Assembly (NCBI RefSeq): GCF_020884795.1
Contig: NZ_BBZF01000013.1
Location: forward strand, 437,791-501,790
Length of the DNA stretch: 64,000 nucleotides
Direction: 5' to 3'
Source of the DNA: Micromonospora okii
GTDB lineage: Bacteria; Actinomycetota; Actinomycetes; Mycobacteriales; Micromonosporaceae
Shown here: piece by piece, positions 35,158 through 43,784 of the stretch
How positions within the stretch are numbered: the first letter of the stretch is position 1
How the letters are laid out: each line of letters begins with the position of its first letter
Translations under genes and position numbers: made by a program
The notes under the pieces: generated by a model
The model's input: the letters and a program-made list of their open reading frames with translations, nothing else
What the model was told of the DNA's origin: nothing
Database searches by the model: none

Positions 35158-35186
35158 TTGACGGTCACTGCGGCCCTGCGTAGGCT
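35158..35186 (+). promoter_or_regulatory. Candidate rpmH promoter
   Basis: TTGACG (35158-35163) and TAGGCT (35181-35186) with a 17-base spacer make a near-ideal vegetative promoter facing rpmH. A second -10-like TAGGGT at 35213-35218 lies downstream. It would drive rpmH, rnpA, yidD and yidC. Confidence 0.65.
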
Positions 35187-35372
35187 GGAGCGGCTGCTCT
35201 GCCGCCCTCTGCTAGGGTGGTGCGTGCTTGCTGTCCGCGGTCGCCTCCCCGCGTCGCCGAGGTGTCGCGCCGCCGGGCAGCACGGAACGGGGGCCACCGC
35301 CGAGGTGGCCTGGACCACCACACGACCCCGACGGTCTCGCGCCCGGGGCGTACGGAAAACGGAGAGCCTGAC

Positions 35373-35510
35373 GTGAGCAAGCGCACCTACCAGCCGAACA
35401 ACCGCCGGCGCGCGAAGACCCACGGCTTCCGGCTGCGCATGCGCACCCGGGCCGGCCGCGCCATCCTCTCGACCCGTCGCTCCAAGGGCCGCGCCCGCCT
35501 GTCGGCCTGA
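35373..35510 (+). CDS. rpmH: 50S ribosomal protein L34
   Basis: A 45-residue basic ribosomal protein of full family length, beginning [20 protein letters not shown] and rich in Arg and Lys. It binds 23S rRNA. GTG 35373 has GGAGAG six bases upstream. It starts the conserved rpmH-rnpA-yidD-yidC-jag-rsmG-parAB series running away from dnaA. Confidence 0.97.
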   Translation: MSKRTYQPNNRRRAKTHGFRLRMRTRAGRAILSTRRSKGRARLSA

Positions 35511-35544
35511 GCCGACCGGTCCGGTCCGGGGGACGTGGGCAGTC

Positions 35545-35958
35545 GTGCTGGCCGCCGCGCAACGACTGCGGCGCAGCAGCGACTTCGCCGCAGCGGTCCG
35601 GGCTGGCCGACGAGCCGGCCGTGGCGCCGTCGTCGTCCACCTGACCCTGCCCCCCACACCCGGGCCGACGGACACCTCGCCGGAGCCGGCGCGGGCCACC
35701 GGTGCGGAGGAGACCTCCTCACCGACCCGCGCCGGCTTCGTCGTCTCCAAGGCCGTCGGTCCCGCCGTCGTCCGTAACACCGTCCGGCGTCGGCTCCGGC
35801 ACCTGGTCCGCGAGCGGCTCGCCGACCTGCCCCCCGGCAGCACCCTGGTGGTACGCGCGCTGCCGCCCGCGGCCGAGGCGTCGTACGCCCGGCTCGCCGC
35901 CGACCTCGACGCGGCGATCGCCGCAGCCCGCGCCCCCCGGGGGCGGCGGTCGCGGTGA
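35545..35958 (+). CDS. rnpA: Ribonuclease P protein component
   Basis: A 137-residue RNase P protein that helps the catalytic RNA trim tRNA 5' leaders. The signature is [28 protein letters not shown] (about residues 64-92). An insertion of roughly 20 residues ([20 protein letters not shown]) makes it longer than the usual 115-125. GTG 35545 starts [14 protein letters not shown]. It is 34 bases after rpmH and its stop overlaps the yidD start by four bases. Confidence 0.95.
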   Translation: MLAAAQRLRRSSDFAAAVRAGRRAGRGAVVVHLTLPPTPGPTDTSPEPARATGAEETSSPTRAGFVVSKAVGPAVVRNTVRRRLRHLVRERLADLPPGSTLVVRALPPAAEASYARLAADLDAAIAAARAPRGRRSR

Positions 35959-36242
35959 GCAGCGGTTCCGCCGCGTCGCGGCCGATGAGCCGGGGTGCCC
36001 GGGTGCTGGCCGCGCCCATCGTCGCGTACCGTCGTTGGATAAGCCCGGCGCTGCCGGCCCGTTGTCGGTTCTACCCCTCGTGCAGCGCCTACGCCCTGGA
36101 GGCGGTGGCCGGCCACGGCGCGATCCGGGGTGCCGGTCTCACGGTCCGACGGCTCTTGCGCTGCCACCCGTTCCACCCAGGTGGACACGACCCGGTTCCC
36201 GAGCCGGGCGGTCGCCGCCGTGCCGATGTGACTGGAGCCTGA
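35955..36242 (+). CDS. yidD: Membrane protein insertion efficiency factor YidD
   Basis: A 95-residue YidD protein. The core is [40 protein letters not shown], with the conserved Cys pairs, and [17 protein letters not shown]. It helps YidC-dependent insertion at the inner face of the membrane. GTG 35955 overlaps rnpA in a GTGA junction; ATG 35985 is a shorter alternative. yidC starts four bases after it. Confidence 0.93.
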   Translation: MSSGSAASRPMSRGARVLAAPIVAYRRWISPALPARCRFYPSCSAYALEAVAGHGAIRGAGLTVRRLLRCHPFHPGGHDPVPEPGGRRRADVTGA

Positions 36243-36245
36243 GAA

Positions 36246-37226
36246 TTGTTCAGTCTGGATTGGATCTACTACGCGATCTCGTGGATCCTGCTGACCTGGC
36301 ACTCGGCCTGGGATGCCATCGGGGTGCCGGTCGGCGCTGCGCTCGGGACGAACTGGGCCTGGATTCTGGCCATCGTCTTCCTGGTGGTCACCGTCCGGGT
36401 GGTCCTGTTCCCCGTCTTCGTCAAGCAGATCAAGTCCCAGCGGGCGATGCAGGCGCTCCAGCCGAAGGTGAAGGAGCTCCAGGAGAAGCACAAGGGTGAC
36501 CGGGAGACGCTCCAGAAGGAGATGATGGAGCTCTACCGGAAGGAAAAGGCCAACCCGCTCATGGGCTGCCTTCCGATGTTCCTCCAGATCCCCGTCTTCC
36601 TCGGCCTCTTCCACGTGCTGCGCCGCCTCGACCCGGCGAAGCTGAACAAGACCCTCTACGGCTGGACGGTCGAGCAGTTCGACAGCGCCTCCAGCGCCAC
36701 GCTCTTCACCGCCCCGATCGCCGGCAAGTTCGGCTCGACCGCCGAGGAACTGGCCCGGCTCGGCGCCAACGGCACCACCGTGAAGGTGATCGCCGGCATC
36801 CTGGTCCTGGTCATGATGGGCACCACCTACCTCACCAGCCGCCAGATGATCCTCAAGACCGGCTGGGCGGAGGACCCGCAGCAGCGGATGGTGCAGCGCC
36901 TCATGCTCTACGGCATCCCGCTGTCGCTGCTCATCTCCGGGGCGATCTTCCCGATCGGTGTGATCATCTACTGGGTCACCAACAACCTCTTCACCCTCGG
37001 CCAGCAGCAGTGGGTGCTGCGCAAGTACCCGCCGCCGCCCACCCCCGGCCGCCCCGGCGCCGACCGGAAGCCGGCCCAGCCCGCCAAGACCGGCGGCCTG
37101 TTGGGTCGCAAGGCCGCCCCGGCACCGGCCAAGCAGGCCCCCACGGCGCCGAAGGTCGCCGGCCCGAAGCCGGGTGCCAAGCCGGTCAACCCGAAGAAGG
37201 GCGGCCCGGCCAAGCGCCAGGGCTGA
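36246..37226 (+). CDS. yidC: Membrane protein insertase YidC/Oxa1
   Basis: A 326-residue insertase of the Gram-positive type, lacking the large periplasmic domain. TTG 36246 starts MFSLDWIYYAISWILLTWHS. Conserved parts are the first core helix WAWILAIVFLVVTVRVVLFPVF with the pocket Arg, a charged cytoplasmic hairpin, PLMGCLPMFLQIPVFLGLF, and the last helices before YWVTNNLFTLGQQ. The C-terminal 70 residues are Lys/Pro/Ala-rich and probably contact ribosomes. Confidence 0.95.
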   Translation: MFSLDWIYYAISWILLTWHSAWDAIGVPVGAALGTNWAWILAIVFLVVTVRVVLFPVFVKQIKSQRAMQALQPKVKELQEKHKGDRETLQKEMMELYRKEKANPLMGCLPMFLQIPVFLGLFHVLRRLDPAKLNKTLYGWTVEQFDSASSATLFTAPIAGKFGSTAEELARLGANGTTVKVIAGILVLVMMGTTYLTSRQMILKTGWAEDPQQRMVQRLMLYGIPLSLLISGAIFPIGVIIYWVTNNLFTLGQQQWVLRKYPPPPTPGRPGADRKPAQPAKTGGLLGRKAAPAPAKQAPTAPKVAGPKPGAKPVNPKKGGPAKRQG

Positions 37227-37447
37227 CCGCCCGATCCGCCCGCCACCGGCCCGGCCCGGCGGCGGGCGAAGTCGGCCCCGGCAGCCGCCCCCCATAGGGC
37301 AGGCGCCGGGCCGGAACGGCCGCGCACGGCGTGGCCACGGGTGAGACTGGCCCATACAGACGTGCCCGGTGGCACCGGCGACCTCCCGCCGGCCCCGGGA
37401 ACCCAGCGGACCCGACGGTCCGGCCGAGCGAGTACGGAGATGAGACC

Positions 37448-38038
37448 GTGACCGAGACCAGCATCCCCAGCGCCGACCCGTCCGTGGACGAGGAGGGCGA
37501 GCCGATCGAGGCCACCGACACCGACACCGAGGCCGAGGAGGCCGAAGCCGCCCCCCGCGAGAAGAAGGCGCCGGCCGAGAGCGAGCTGTTCCGGCAGAGC
37601 GAGATCGCGGCGGACTACATCGAGGGGCTGCTCGACATCCTCGACTACGACGGCGACATCGACGAGCTGGTGGCCGGCGGGCGCCCGGTCGTCGAGGTGG
37701 TCGGTGGCCGGTTGCAGAACCTGGTCGGGCAGCGCGGTGCCACCCTGGAAGCGCTTCAGGAGCTGGCCCGGCTGGCGGTGTTCCGGCAGACCGGCACCCC
37801 GAGCCGGCTGCTGCTCGACGTCGGCGGGTACCGCGCGAACCGGCGTAAGGAGCTCGCCGCCGTCGCCAAGAACGCCGTGGAGAAGGTCAAGGAGTACGGC
37901 GAGCCGGTGCGGCTGGAGCCGATGTCCGCGTTCGAGCGCAAGTGCGTCCACGACGTCGTCAACGCGATGAGCGGCGTGGAGAGCGAGTCCGAGGGCGTCG
38001 AGCCCAACCGGCGCATCGTCGTTCGCCCGGCGGACTGA
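37448..38038 (+). CDS. jag: Jag/KhpB-type KH-R3H RNA-binding protein
   Basis: A 196-residue protein. After an acidic N-terminus (residues 1-45), the KH domain holds VEVVGGRLQNLVGQRGATLEALQELARLA and the R3H domain ends with LEPMSAFERKCVHDVVNAM and NRRIVV. It lacks the Jag-N domain found in firmicutes. Homologues bind RNA and affect cell elongation. GTG 37448 has GGAGATGAG upstream. It is followed by rsmG after four bases. Confidence 0.93.
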   Translation: MTETSIPSADPSVDEEGEPIEATDTDTEAEEAEAAPREKKAPAESELFRQSEIAADYIEGLLDILDYDGDIDELVAGGRPVVEVVGGRLQNLVGQRGATLEALQELARLAVFRQTGTPSRLLLDVGGYRANRRKELAAVAKNAVEKVKEYGEPVRLEPMSAFERKCVHDVVNAMSGVESESEGVEPNRRIVVRPAD

Positions 38039-38042
38039 TCGG

Positions 38043-39101
38043 GTGACCCACGACGACGCCACGGCTGGTGCCGTGTCCGGCCCGGGCGGCACGCCGTCCG
38101 GGCCGTCGCCTGTCCGGCCCGGTGCCACTGCGGCCCCCGCCGTCGACGCCCCGCCGGCCGCCACCGCTGCCACTCCGACCCCTGGCACCGACACCGCCGA
38201 CGCCCCGCCGGCCGCCACCGCTGCCACTCCGACCCCTGGCACCGACACCGCCGACGCCCCGCCGGCCGCCACCGCTGCCACTCCGACCCCTGGCACCGAC
38301 ACCGCCGACGCCCCGCCGGCCGCCACCGGCACCGCTCCGGGCCCTGGCACCCATGTGGCCGAGGCCCGGCCGGAACCCGGCGACGCGACGCTGCCGCCGG
38401 AACTGGCGGGCGCGGCCCGTGCCCTCTTCGGCGACCGGCTCGACCTCGCCGCCGCCTACGCGGAGCTGCTCGCCACCGACGGCGTCGTCCGCGGCCTGAT
38501 CGGGCCCCGGGAGGCGCCCCGGATCTGGGACCGGCACCTGCTCAACTGCGCCGCCGTGGCGGAGCGGATTTCGGAGGGCGCGACGGTGCTCGACGTCGGG
38601 TCGGGGGCCGGGCTGCCCGGGCTGGTGCTCGCCATCGCGCGCCCCGACCTGACCGTCACGCTGATCGAGCCGCTGGCCCGGCGCACCTCGTTCCTCGTCG
38701 AGGTGGTCGAGCGGCTCGGTCTGGCGAAGACCGTCCGGGTGTTCCGGGGCCGTGCCGACGAGGCGGCGACCGGCTCCACCGGCGTGGGGCCCTTCAGCGG
38801 GGACGTCGTCACCGCCCGGGCGGTCGCCCCGCTCGACCGGCTCGCGGGCTGGTGCCTGCCGCTGGCGGTGCCCGGCGGGCGGCTCGTGGCGATGAAGGGC
38901 GCGTCCGCCGCCGACGAGATCGCCGAGCACGCCGAGGCGGTCGCGAGACTGGGCGGGGGCGAGCCGGTCGTGCGGCGCTGCGGGGTCGGCGTGATCGAAC
39001 CGCCGGCGACCGTGGTGGAGATCGTTCGGGAGCGGGTCGTGAATCCGCCGCGCGTCAAGGCGGCGAAGCGGGCGCGGGGCGGTCGACGCCGGGGTCGTTG
39101 A
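38043..39101 (+). CDS. rsmG: 16S rRNA (guanine-527-N7)-methyltransferase with repeat-bearing N-terminus
   Basis: A 352-residue methyltransferase; the family usually has 210-250. The catalytic part starts near residue 115 (TLPPELAGAARALFGDRL) and carries the SAM motif VLDVGSGAGLPGLVLA and EPLARRTSFL. It modifies the 530 loop of 16S rRNA; loss gives low-level streptomycin resistance in other bacteria. The N-terminal 110 residues include three exact copies of DAPPAATAATPTPGTDTA. GTG 38043 lies four bases after jag; a downstream start would omit the repeats. Confidence 0.93.
   Translation: MTHDDATAGAVSGPGGTPSGPSPVRPGATAAPAVDAPPAATAATPTPGTDTADAPPAATAATPTPGTDTADAPPAATAATPTPGTDTADAPPAATGTAPGPGTHVAEARPEPGDATLPPELAGAARALFGDRLDLAAAYAELLATDGVVRGLIGPREAPRIWDRHLLNCAAVAERISEGATVLDVGSGAGLPGLVLAIARPDLTVTLIEPLARRTSFLVEVVERLGLAKTVRVFRGRADEAATGSTGVGPFSGDVVTARAVAPLDRLAGWCLPLAVPGGRLVAMKGASAADEIAEHAEAVARLGGGEPVVRRCGVGVIEPPATVVEIVRERVVNPPRVKAAKRARGGRRRGR
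38145..38328 (+). repeat. 54-bp in-frame minisatellite in rsmG
   Basis: Three identical 54-base units at 38145-38198, 38199-38252 and 38253-38306 are followed by the first 22 bases of a fourth. Each encodes DAPPAATAATPTPGTDTA. The unit length keeps the frame, so copy number can change without breaking the gene. Confidence 0.9.
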
Positions 39102-39368
39102 TCCGACTTCCCCTCCACCCCCACCGGCTTCCCGCCGCAGGTCGGGTCGTTGATACCGATGCGGGCTCCGGGTGGCCGGGAACTCGGCGTGGACCGGCCG
39201 CGCCCGTCCGCCGTAGGCTGGCCGCGCGTCGTTAGTGTGGAGCGGGCACCATCCGGCCCCCGAGGGGACCCGGGCCGCTCCCGCCGGGCCGTACGCTGCG
39301 TGATGCGAACGAGCGTGGCCACGACGACGGGGTGCGGACCGACCATCCGAAGCGGGTAGGGATGACAG

Positions 39369-40751
39369 GTGCATGACGACGGCAGGTACGACGATCCACG
39401 GGTGAGCGGTCGCGGCAAACGCTCCGCCGCCGGTCCCGTTTCACGTGAAACCGATCACCGCCGCTGGTCCGGCGAGGCGAGGGACCCGGCGTCGCGTCCG
39501 CCCGACTGTGATCCCGTGGTACGCCGCGATGAGCCCCCGTCCGCTCGCGGGGACACCCCGGAGGCGGCGACGGCCTCCGGGACCGTCTACGGCGGCCCCA
39601 GCCGGGCGGAGAGCCCAGCCGCGGGGCGCCATGCCCCGCCCCCCGGCCGCCACGGTTCGACAGTCGGCCGTCACGCCCCGGCCCGCCGCGGCGTAGCGCG
39701 ACCCACCCGGGCCGAGCCCGCCGCCGAGGCGGAAGCGCTGCCCCGCCGGGCCGCACCCGCTGCGGCCACCGAGGCCGCCGTTCCTGCCGACACGCCGGTG
39801 CCGCCGACCGGGGCCTACGGGACCGGCCCGGTGGACGCCGCGTACGTTTCACGTGAAACCCCGACGCGCGAAGAGGATGACCCACCGTTGGCTATGGAGG
39901 CTATGCGCGCCGTGCAGATCCTTAATCCGAGTGGCGAGGTGACCATGCCGCGCCCCGAACGGACCCGGGTGATGTGCGTCGCCAACCAGAAGGGCGGCGT
40001 GGGCAAGACCACGACCACGGTGAACCTTGCGGTGGCGCTCGCCCTGCACGGCAACCGGGTCCTCGTGGTCGACCTCGACCCGCAGGGCAATGCGTCGACC
40101 GGGCTGAGCGTCCCGCACCACACGGGAGTCCCGGACGTCTACGACTGCCTGATCAACAGCGTGCCGCTGGAGGAGGTGGCCCAGGGCGTCGAGGGCATCC
40201 CCAACCTGTGGTGCGTGCCGGCCACGATCGATCTTGCGGGTGCCGAGATCGAGCTGGTGTCGGTGGTGGCCCGCGAGTCCCGCCTCTCCCGGGCGATCGA
40301 CGCCTACCCCGGCCACTTCGACTACGTCTTCATCGACTGCCCGCCGTCGCTCGGGCTGCTCACCGTCAACGCGCTGGTGGCCGCGCAGGAGGTGCTGATC
40401 CCGATCCAGTGCGAGTACTACGCGCTGGAGGGGCTGAACCAGCTCATCAACAACATCAACCTGGTCCGCCAGCACCTCAACCCGAAGCTCGACGTCTCCA
40501 CCATCCTGCTCACGATGTACGACCGCCGTACCCGGCTGGCTGACGCCGTGGAGCAGGACGTCCGGAACCACTTCGGCGACAAGGTTCTCCAGGCGGTCAT
40601 TCCCCGCAACGTCCGAGTCTCCGAGGCACCTAGCTACGGTCAGTCGGTGGTGACCTACGATCCCGGTTCACGGGGGGCCATGAGTTACTTCGAGGCCGCC
40701 CAGGAAATCGCCGAGCGTGGGATCAAGGAGCCGGTGAGCCGGAATGCGTAG
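39369..40751 (+). CDS. parA: Chromosome partitioning ATPase ParA (Soj)
   Basis: A 460-residue ParA. The deviant Walker A is ANQKGGVGKTTTTVNLA (Lys208), then VVDLDPQGNAST and FIDCPPSLGLLTVNAL. It drives segregation of ParB-bound origins. The catalytic part is of normal size but preceded by about 190 disordered residues. I keep GTG 39369 because third-position GC is coding-like throughout. TTG 39888, ATG 39894 and ATG 39945 (after GAGGTG) are alternatives. The extension contains two parS sites, each read as VSRET. parB follows after 27 bases. Confidence 0.9.
   Translation: MHDDGRYDDPRVSGRGKRSAAGPVSRETDHRRWSGEARDPASRPPDCDPVVRRDEPPSARGDTPEAATASGTVYGGPSRAESPAAGRHAPPPGRHGSTVGRHAPARRGVARPTRAEPAAEAEALPRRAAPAAATEAAVPADTPVPPTGAYGTGPVDAAYVSRETPTREEDDPPLAMEAMRAVQILNPSGEVTMPRPERTRVMCVANQKGGVGKTTTTVNLAVALALHGNRVLVVDLDPQGNASTGLSVPHHTGVPDVYDCLINSVPLEEVAQGVEGIPNLWCVPATIDLAGAEIELVSVVARESRLSRAIDAYPGHFDYVFIDCPPSLGLLTVNALVAAQEVLIPIQCEYYALEGLNQLINNINLVRQHLNPKLDVSTILLTMYDRRTRLADAVEQDVRNHFGDKVLQAVIPRNVRVSEAPSYGQSVVTYDPGSRGAMSYFEAAQEIAERGIKEPVSRNA
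39438..39451. promoter_or_regulatory. parS: parS site 1 (inside the 5' part of parA)
   Basis: A perfect GTTTCACGTGAAAC palindrome, the ParB-binding consensus shared by most bacteria. It is translated as VSRET if the long ParA start is used. Confidence 0.92.
39846..39859. promoter_or_regulatory. parS: parS site 2 (inside the 5' part of parA)
   Basis: A perfect GTTTCACGTGAAAC palindrome about 130 bases before the ParA ATPase motif, also read as VSRET in the long reading. Confidence 0.92.
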
Positions 40752-40778
40752 TGCGGACGAGTCGCTGGGAGGCGTCGT

Positions 40779-41795
40779 ATGAAGAACCGTCCTCGGGGCG
40801 GTCTGGGTCGGGGTCTCGGGGCGCTGATCCCCACCGGTCCGGCCCAGCCCGTCGAGACGATGACGGCGACGCCCGACGCCGCCGAGACGCTCACCGCCCC
40901 GGCCGTCGTGGTGCCCCCGGCGGCCGCCGAGGTGTCCCCGGCTCCGCCGCCCGAGCCTCAGCTCAGCCCGGTACCCGGCGCCCGGTTCGCCGAGATCTCG
41001 GTCGACGCGATCGTGCCCAACCCGAAGCAGCCCCGCCAGGTCTTCGACGAGGAGGCCCTGGAGGAGCTGAAGACCTCCATCCAGGAGGTCGGCTTCCTCC
41101 AGCCGATCGTGGTCCGCGCGCTCGACGGCGAGAAGTACGAACTCGTCATGGGCGAGCGCCGGTGGCGGGCGGCCCAGGCGGTCGGCCGGGAGAACATCCC
41201 CGCCATCGTCCGCGACACCCGCGACGACGCGATGCTCCGGGACGCGCTGCTGGAGAACATCCACCGGGCCAACCTCAACCCGCTCGAAGAGGCCGCGGCG
41301 TACCAGCAACTCCTGGAGGAGTTCGGCGCGACCCACGAGGAGCTGGCTCGACGGATCGGCCGCAGCCGGCCGCAGATCTCGAACACGATCCGGCTGCTGA
41401 ACCTGCCCGCCCAGGTGCAGTCCCGGGTCGCCGCCGGGGTGCTCTCGGCCGGCCACGCCCGGGCACTGCTGAGCCTGGACGAGGCGGAGGCCCAGGAGCA
41501 GCTCGCGAAGCGCATCGTGGCCGAGGGGCTCTCCGTCCGGTCGACCGAGGAGATCGTCGCGCTGGCCCTGGCGGACGGCCCGGCCAAGGCCCCGGCCGCG
41601 AAGCGCCGCCCCAAGCCGCACGCTCCCGCCCTCACCGATCTCGCGGACCGGCTCTCCGACCGCTTCGACACCCGGGTGAAGGTGGACATCGGCCGGAGCA
41701 AGGGCAAGATCACCATCGAGTTCGCCACGGTTGACGACCTGGAGCGCATCGTCGGCATCATCGGGGTCGTAGGTGAGGAAGAACCCCAGGACTAG
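40779..41795 (+). CDS. parB: Chromosome partitioning protein ParB (Spo0J)
   Basis: A 338-residue ParB. The CTPase domain carries [22 protein letters not shown] and [13 protein letters not shown] with [14 protein letters not shown]; the helix-turn-helix that reads parS is [22 protein letters not shown]. The C-terminal dimer domain spans about 275-338. ParB slides from parS as a CTP clamp and recruits SMC and ParA. ATG 40779 follows GGGAGG. Downstream lies a 1.1-kb gene-free stretch with three more parS sites. Confidence 0.96.
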   Translation: MKNRPRGGLGRGLGALIPTGPAQPVETMTATPDAAETLTAPAVVVPPAAAEVSPAPPPEPQLSPVPGARFAEISVDAIVPNPKQPRQVFDEEALEELKTSIQEVGFLQPIVVRALDGEKYELVMGERRWRAAQAVGRENIPAIVRDTRDDAMLRDALLENIHRANLNPLEEAAAYQQLLEEFGATHEELARRIGRSRPQISNTIRLLNLPAQVQSRVAAGVLSAGHARALLSLDEAEAQEQLAKRIVAEGLSVRSTEEIVALALADGPAKAPAAKRRPKPHAPALTDLADRLSDRFDTRVKVDIGRSKGKITIEFATVDDLERIVGIIGVVGEEEPQD

Positions 41796-42242
41796 ATGCC
41801 AACGCACGAGCCACTGGCCGCGCCGTCCCGCCGAGGACGACGCGGCCAGCACCGTCTCCGGACCCCTGTTCCTGCTGTCCCCTCCCGTCGGGATTCAGCT
41901 CGCACTCTGCCTGACGGATGAACCCGCAGCCCGGCCTGATGAATCCGCATCCTGCCGGACGGTTTCGGCACCCGCACCGGGAGAATTCGCACCCGGACCG
42001 GAGAAGCTCACACCCGGACCGGAGAAGCTCGCACCCCGGCCGGATGGATGTTGCCGCGCGGCCGGCCCTGGTTCCGGCAACCGCCCGGCTCGGGCGTACC
42101 CGGGAGCCGGCCCAGGCCCGCCTGATCCGAGAAACCCTTCCCGCCGCCAGTCCGAATACCGCGTCCGCGCCAGGGCGCGGCAGGGGCGCTCTCCGCCCGC
42201 CAAATGCGCGTCTGCGGGCCGCCCGCAGCTTCGGCGACTCCC

Positions 42243-42256
42243 GTTCCACGTGAAAC
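42243..42256. promoter_or_regulatory. parS: parS site 3
   Basis: GTTCCACGTGAAAC, one base from the perfect palindrome at a position where parS tolerates C or T. It lies 450 bases after parB. Confidence 0.85.
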
Positions 42257-42388
42257 GTCGGGAGCTCGCCTGGCCCTGCCCGGGAGGCGCGCGGGGCCCA
42301 CGCCCAGCGGGGTGGCCGGTGGAATCGTGGGAAAGATCCATGATTCCACGCGCAGACTCGTCCGTGGTTCCGCGAGAGGGCAGTCGTG

Positions 42389-42402
42389 GTTCCACGTGAA
42401 AC
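42389..42402. promoter_or_regulatory. parS: parS site 4
   Basis: GTTCCACGTGAAAC, identical to site 3 and 146 bases further on. Confidence 0.85.
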
Positions 42403-42540
42403 GGACCGCACTTTGCCATCCCGCGCGAGAGCTCGCCCGCAGCCCGCCCGCCGGGAGCGCGTTCGACAGAGCCGGATTCGGGTCGCCGGGGCAGCGACTC
42501 CCGTCGCTCCGGCTCGTTAGGAACCGAGGAGGCGGAGCCC

Positions 42541-42707
42541 TGTGGATGCCCTGTGTACAACTCCCGCCGTGAGGGCCAAAGTTATCCACAGGAGTTTTCC
42601 ACAGCCCCACCCCGTTTCACGTGAAACCCCGCGTGAAACCCGCCGCCAGCCTGTGGATGACGGCACCCTCCGCCGGCCTCGACAGCCTGTGGATAACTTG
42701 TGGATGA
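42541..42707. promoter_or_regulatory. Second DnaA-box cluster, outside oriC
   Basis: Perfect boxes TTATCCACA (42582-42590) and TGTGGATAA (42688-42696) are joined by near boxes TGTGGATGC (42541), TTTTCCACA (42595), TGTGGATGA (42652) and TGTGGATGA (42699). A perfect parS (42614-42627) lies in the middle. The cluster is about 10 kb from oriC. Confidence 0.75.
42614..42627. promoter_or_regulatory. parS: parS site 5
   Basis: Perfect GTTTCACGTGAAAC, followed at 42631 by a half site GCGTGAAAC. It sits inside the DnaA-box cluster. Confidence 0.92.
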
Positions 42708-42893
42708 CCGCTCGGCCTTCCCTCCGGAGCCGCCTCGCGGTCCCGCCCGCAGCGCGCTCGCCGAGGCCGGTGACAGCACCGCGTGGGGTACGTCGGTGGG
42801 CCCGGGCACCGGCTGTCCCGTGGACGCCGGGCGGCCGGGTGCAGGACGAATCGGCTAGGGACAGGGTGCGCTCCCTCGGTTAGGGTCAGCGTC

Positions 42894-43622
42894 GTGCACG
42901 ACACCCCTGCCTCACCTCCCGACTTCACCTCCTGGTCCTCGTTCCCCTTCGAAGGCGACCTGCGGGTCAAGCAGCTCGACGACCCGGTTCCGGTGGAACC
43001 CCTCCGCAAGGGCGAGGGGCATCGGGAATGCACGGCCTGCGCGGCGCCGGACGACGCGTACATCTGGGTCGGCGAGCGGTGGCGGGTCCGCGCCATGGAC
43101 CGGCCGACCGGGCTGCCGATGGTGCTGATCCTGGAGTCCCGCTCCCACCTCGATCTCGGCGACCTGCCGAACCTCCTCGCGGCCGAGTTGGGGGTGATGA
43201 CGGTCCGGCTGGAGAAGGCCATCCGCTCCCTGGACGGCGTCGCCCGGGTTCACGTGAACCGGTGGGGCGACGGCTCCGCCCATCTGCACATGTGGTTCCT
43301 GGCGCGGCCGTACGGGCGGCTCCAGTTGCGGGGCACGTTCCTGTCGCTGTGGGACTCGATCCTCCCGCCCATCTCCGAGCAGCAGTGGCGGGAGAACCTG
43401 GCCATGGTGGCCGCCTGGCTGGCCGAGTTCGGCGGCCGACCGCTGGCCGAGCCGCCGCGCATCCAGTGGCAGGCGCCGTCGAGCATCGGCGCGCAGACCC
43501 CCGGTTCCTCCGCCAACCTGGGGGAGGAAGACGCCGGCGGGGTCATCGAGGCGGCCGAGGAGATCCCGGAGCCGGACGACGCGGATCCCGACCGCGCCGC
43601 CGGTGCTCCGGAGCGCGGCTGA
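42894..43622 (+). CDS. HIT-like conserved protein (Rv3916c-type position)
   Basis: A 242-residue cytoplasmic protein of the actinobacterial parB-cwlM locus, at the place of M. tuberculosis Rv3916c. The middle resembles a HIT hydrolase fold: CTACAAPDDAYIWVGERWRV, then VHVNRWGDGSAHLHMWFLARP near residues 118-138. The histidine triad is incomplete, Ser-x-His-x-His instead of His-x-His-x-His. The C-terminus is acidic. GTG 42894 has TAGGGT (42881-42886) seven bases upstream, implying a leaderless message. Function unknown. Confidence 0.8.
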   Translation: MHDTPASPPDFTSWSSFPFEGDLRVKQLDDPVPVEPLRKGEGHRECTACAAPDDAYIWVGERWRVRAMDRPTGLPMVLILESRSHLDLGDLPNLLAAELGVMTVRLEKAIRSLDGVARVHVNRWGDGSAHLHMWFLARPYGRLQLRGTFLSLWDSILPPISEQQWRENLAMVAAWLAEFGGRPLAEPPRIQWQAPSSIGAQTPGSSANLGEEDAGGVIEAAEEIPEPDDADPDRAAGAPERG

Positions 43623-43642
43623 CCTCGCCACGAGCGACACTC

Positions 43643-43711
43643 CGACTCCGTGTCGGCGATCTGGCGGTATCCCGGCAAGCGGGAAGCCGCTATGTCGCCG
43701 ACACGGAGTCG
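43643..43711. terminator. Large hairpin between convergent genes (dispersed element copy 2)
   Basis: CGACTCCGTGTCGGCGA (43643-43659) and its exact complement (43695-43711) make a 17-bp stem. Inside, TCCCG pairs with CGGGA, and GCGG with CCGC. It probably ends transcription of both the HIT-like gene and ddl. Its core matches the element at 6003-6053. Confidence 0.75.
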
Positions 43712-43784
43712 ATCACCAGTCGCAGGAGGAGCGGCCCGCCGGGGGACGGGGACGACGGGCTGAGCCGCAGGGGCGCGGAGCGGG

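Larger units (their letters stand above)
41796..42893. other. 1.1-kb gene-free region after parB with parS and DnaA boxes
   Basis: ORFs here in every frame look like composition artefacts and none has a ribosome site plus family match. The stretch holds parS sites at 42243, 42389 and 42614, DnaA boxes from 42541 to 42707, and a 21-base tandem repeat (ACCCGGACCGGAGAAGCTC at 41991 and 42012). The end carries the promoter of the HIT-like gene. Confidence 0.7.

Noticed and set aside
41895..42610. Several overlapping ORFs after parB
   Set aside because: They lie across parS and DnaA-box sequences, have no ribosome site and no recognisable domain. Composition explains them.
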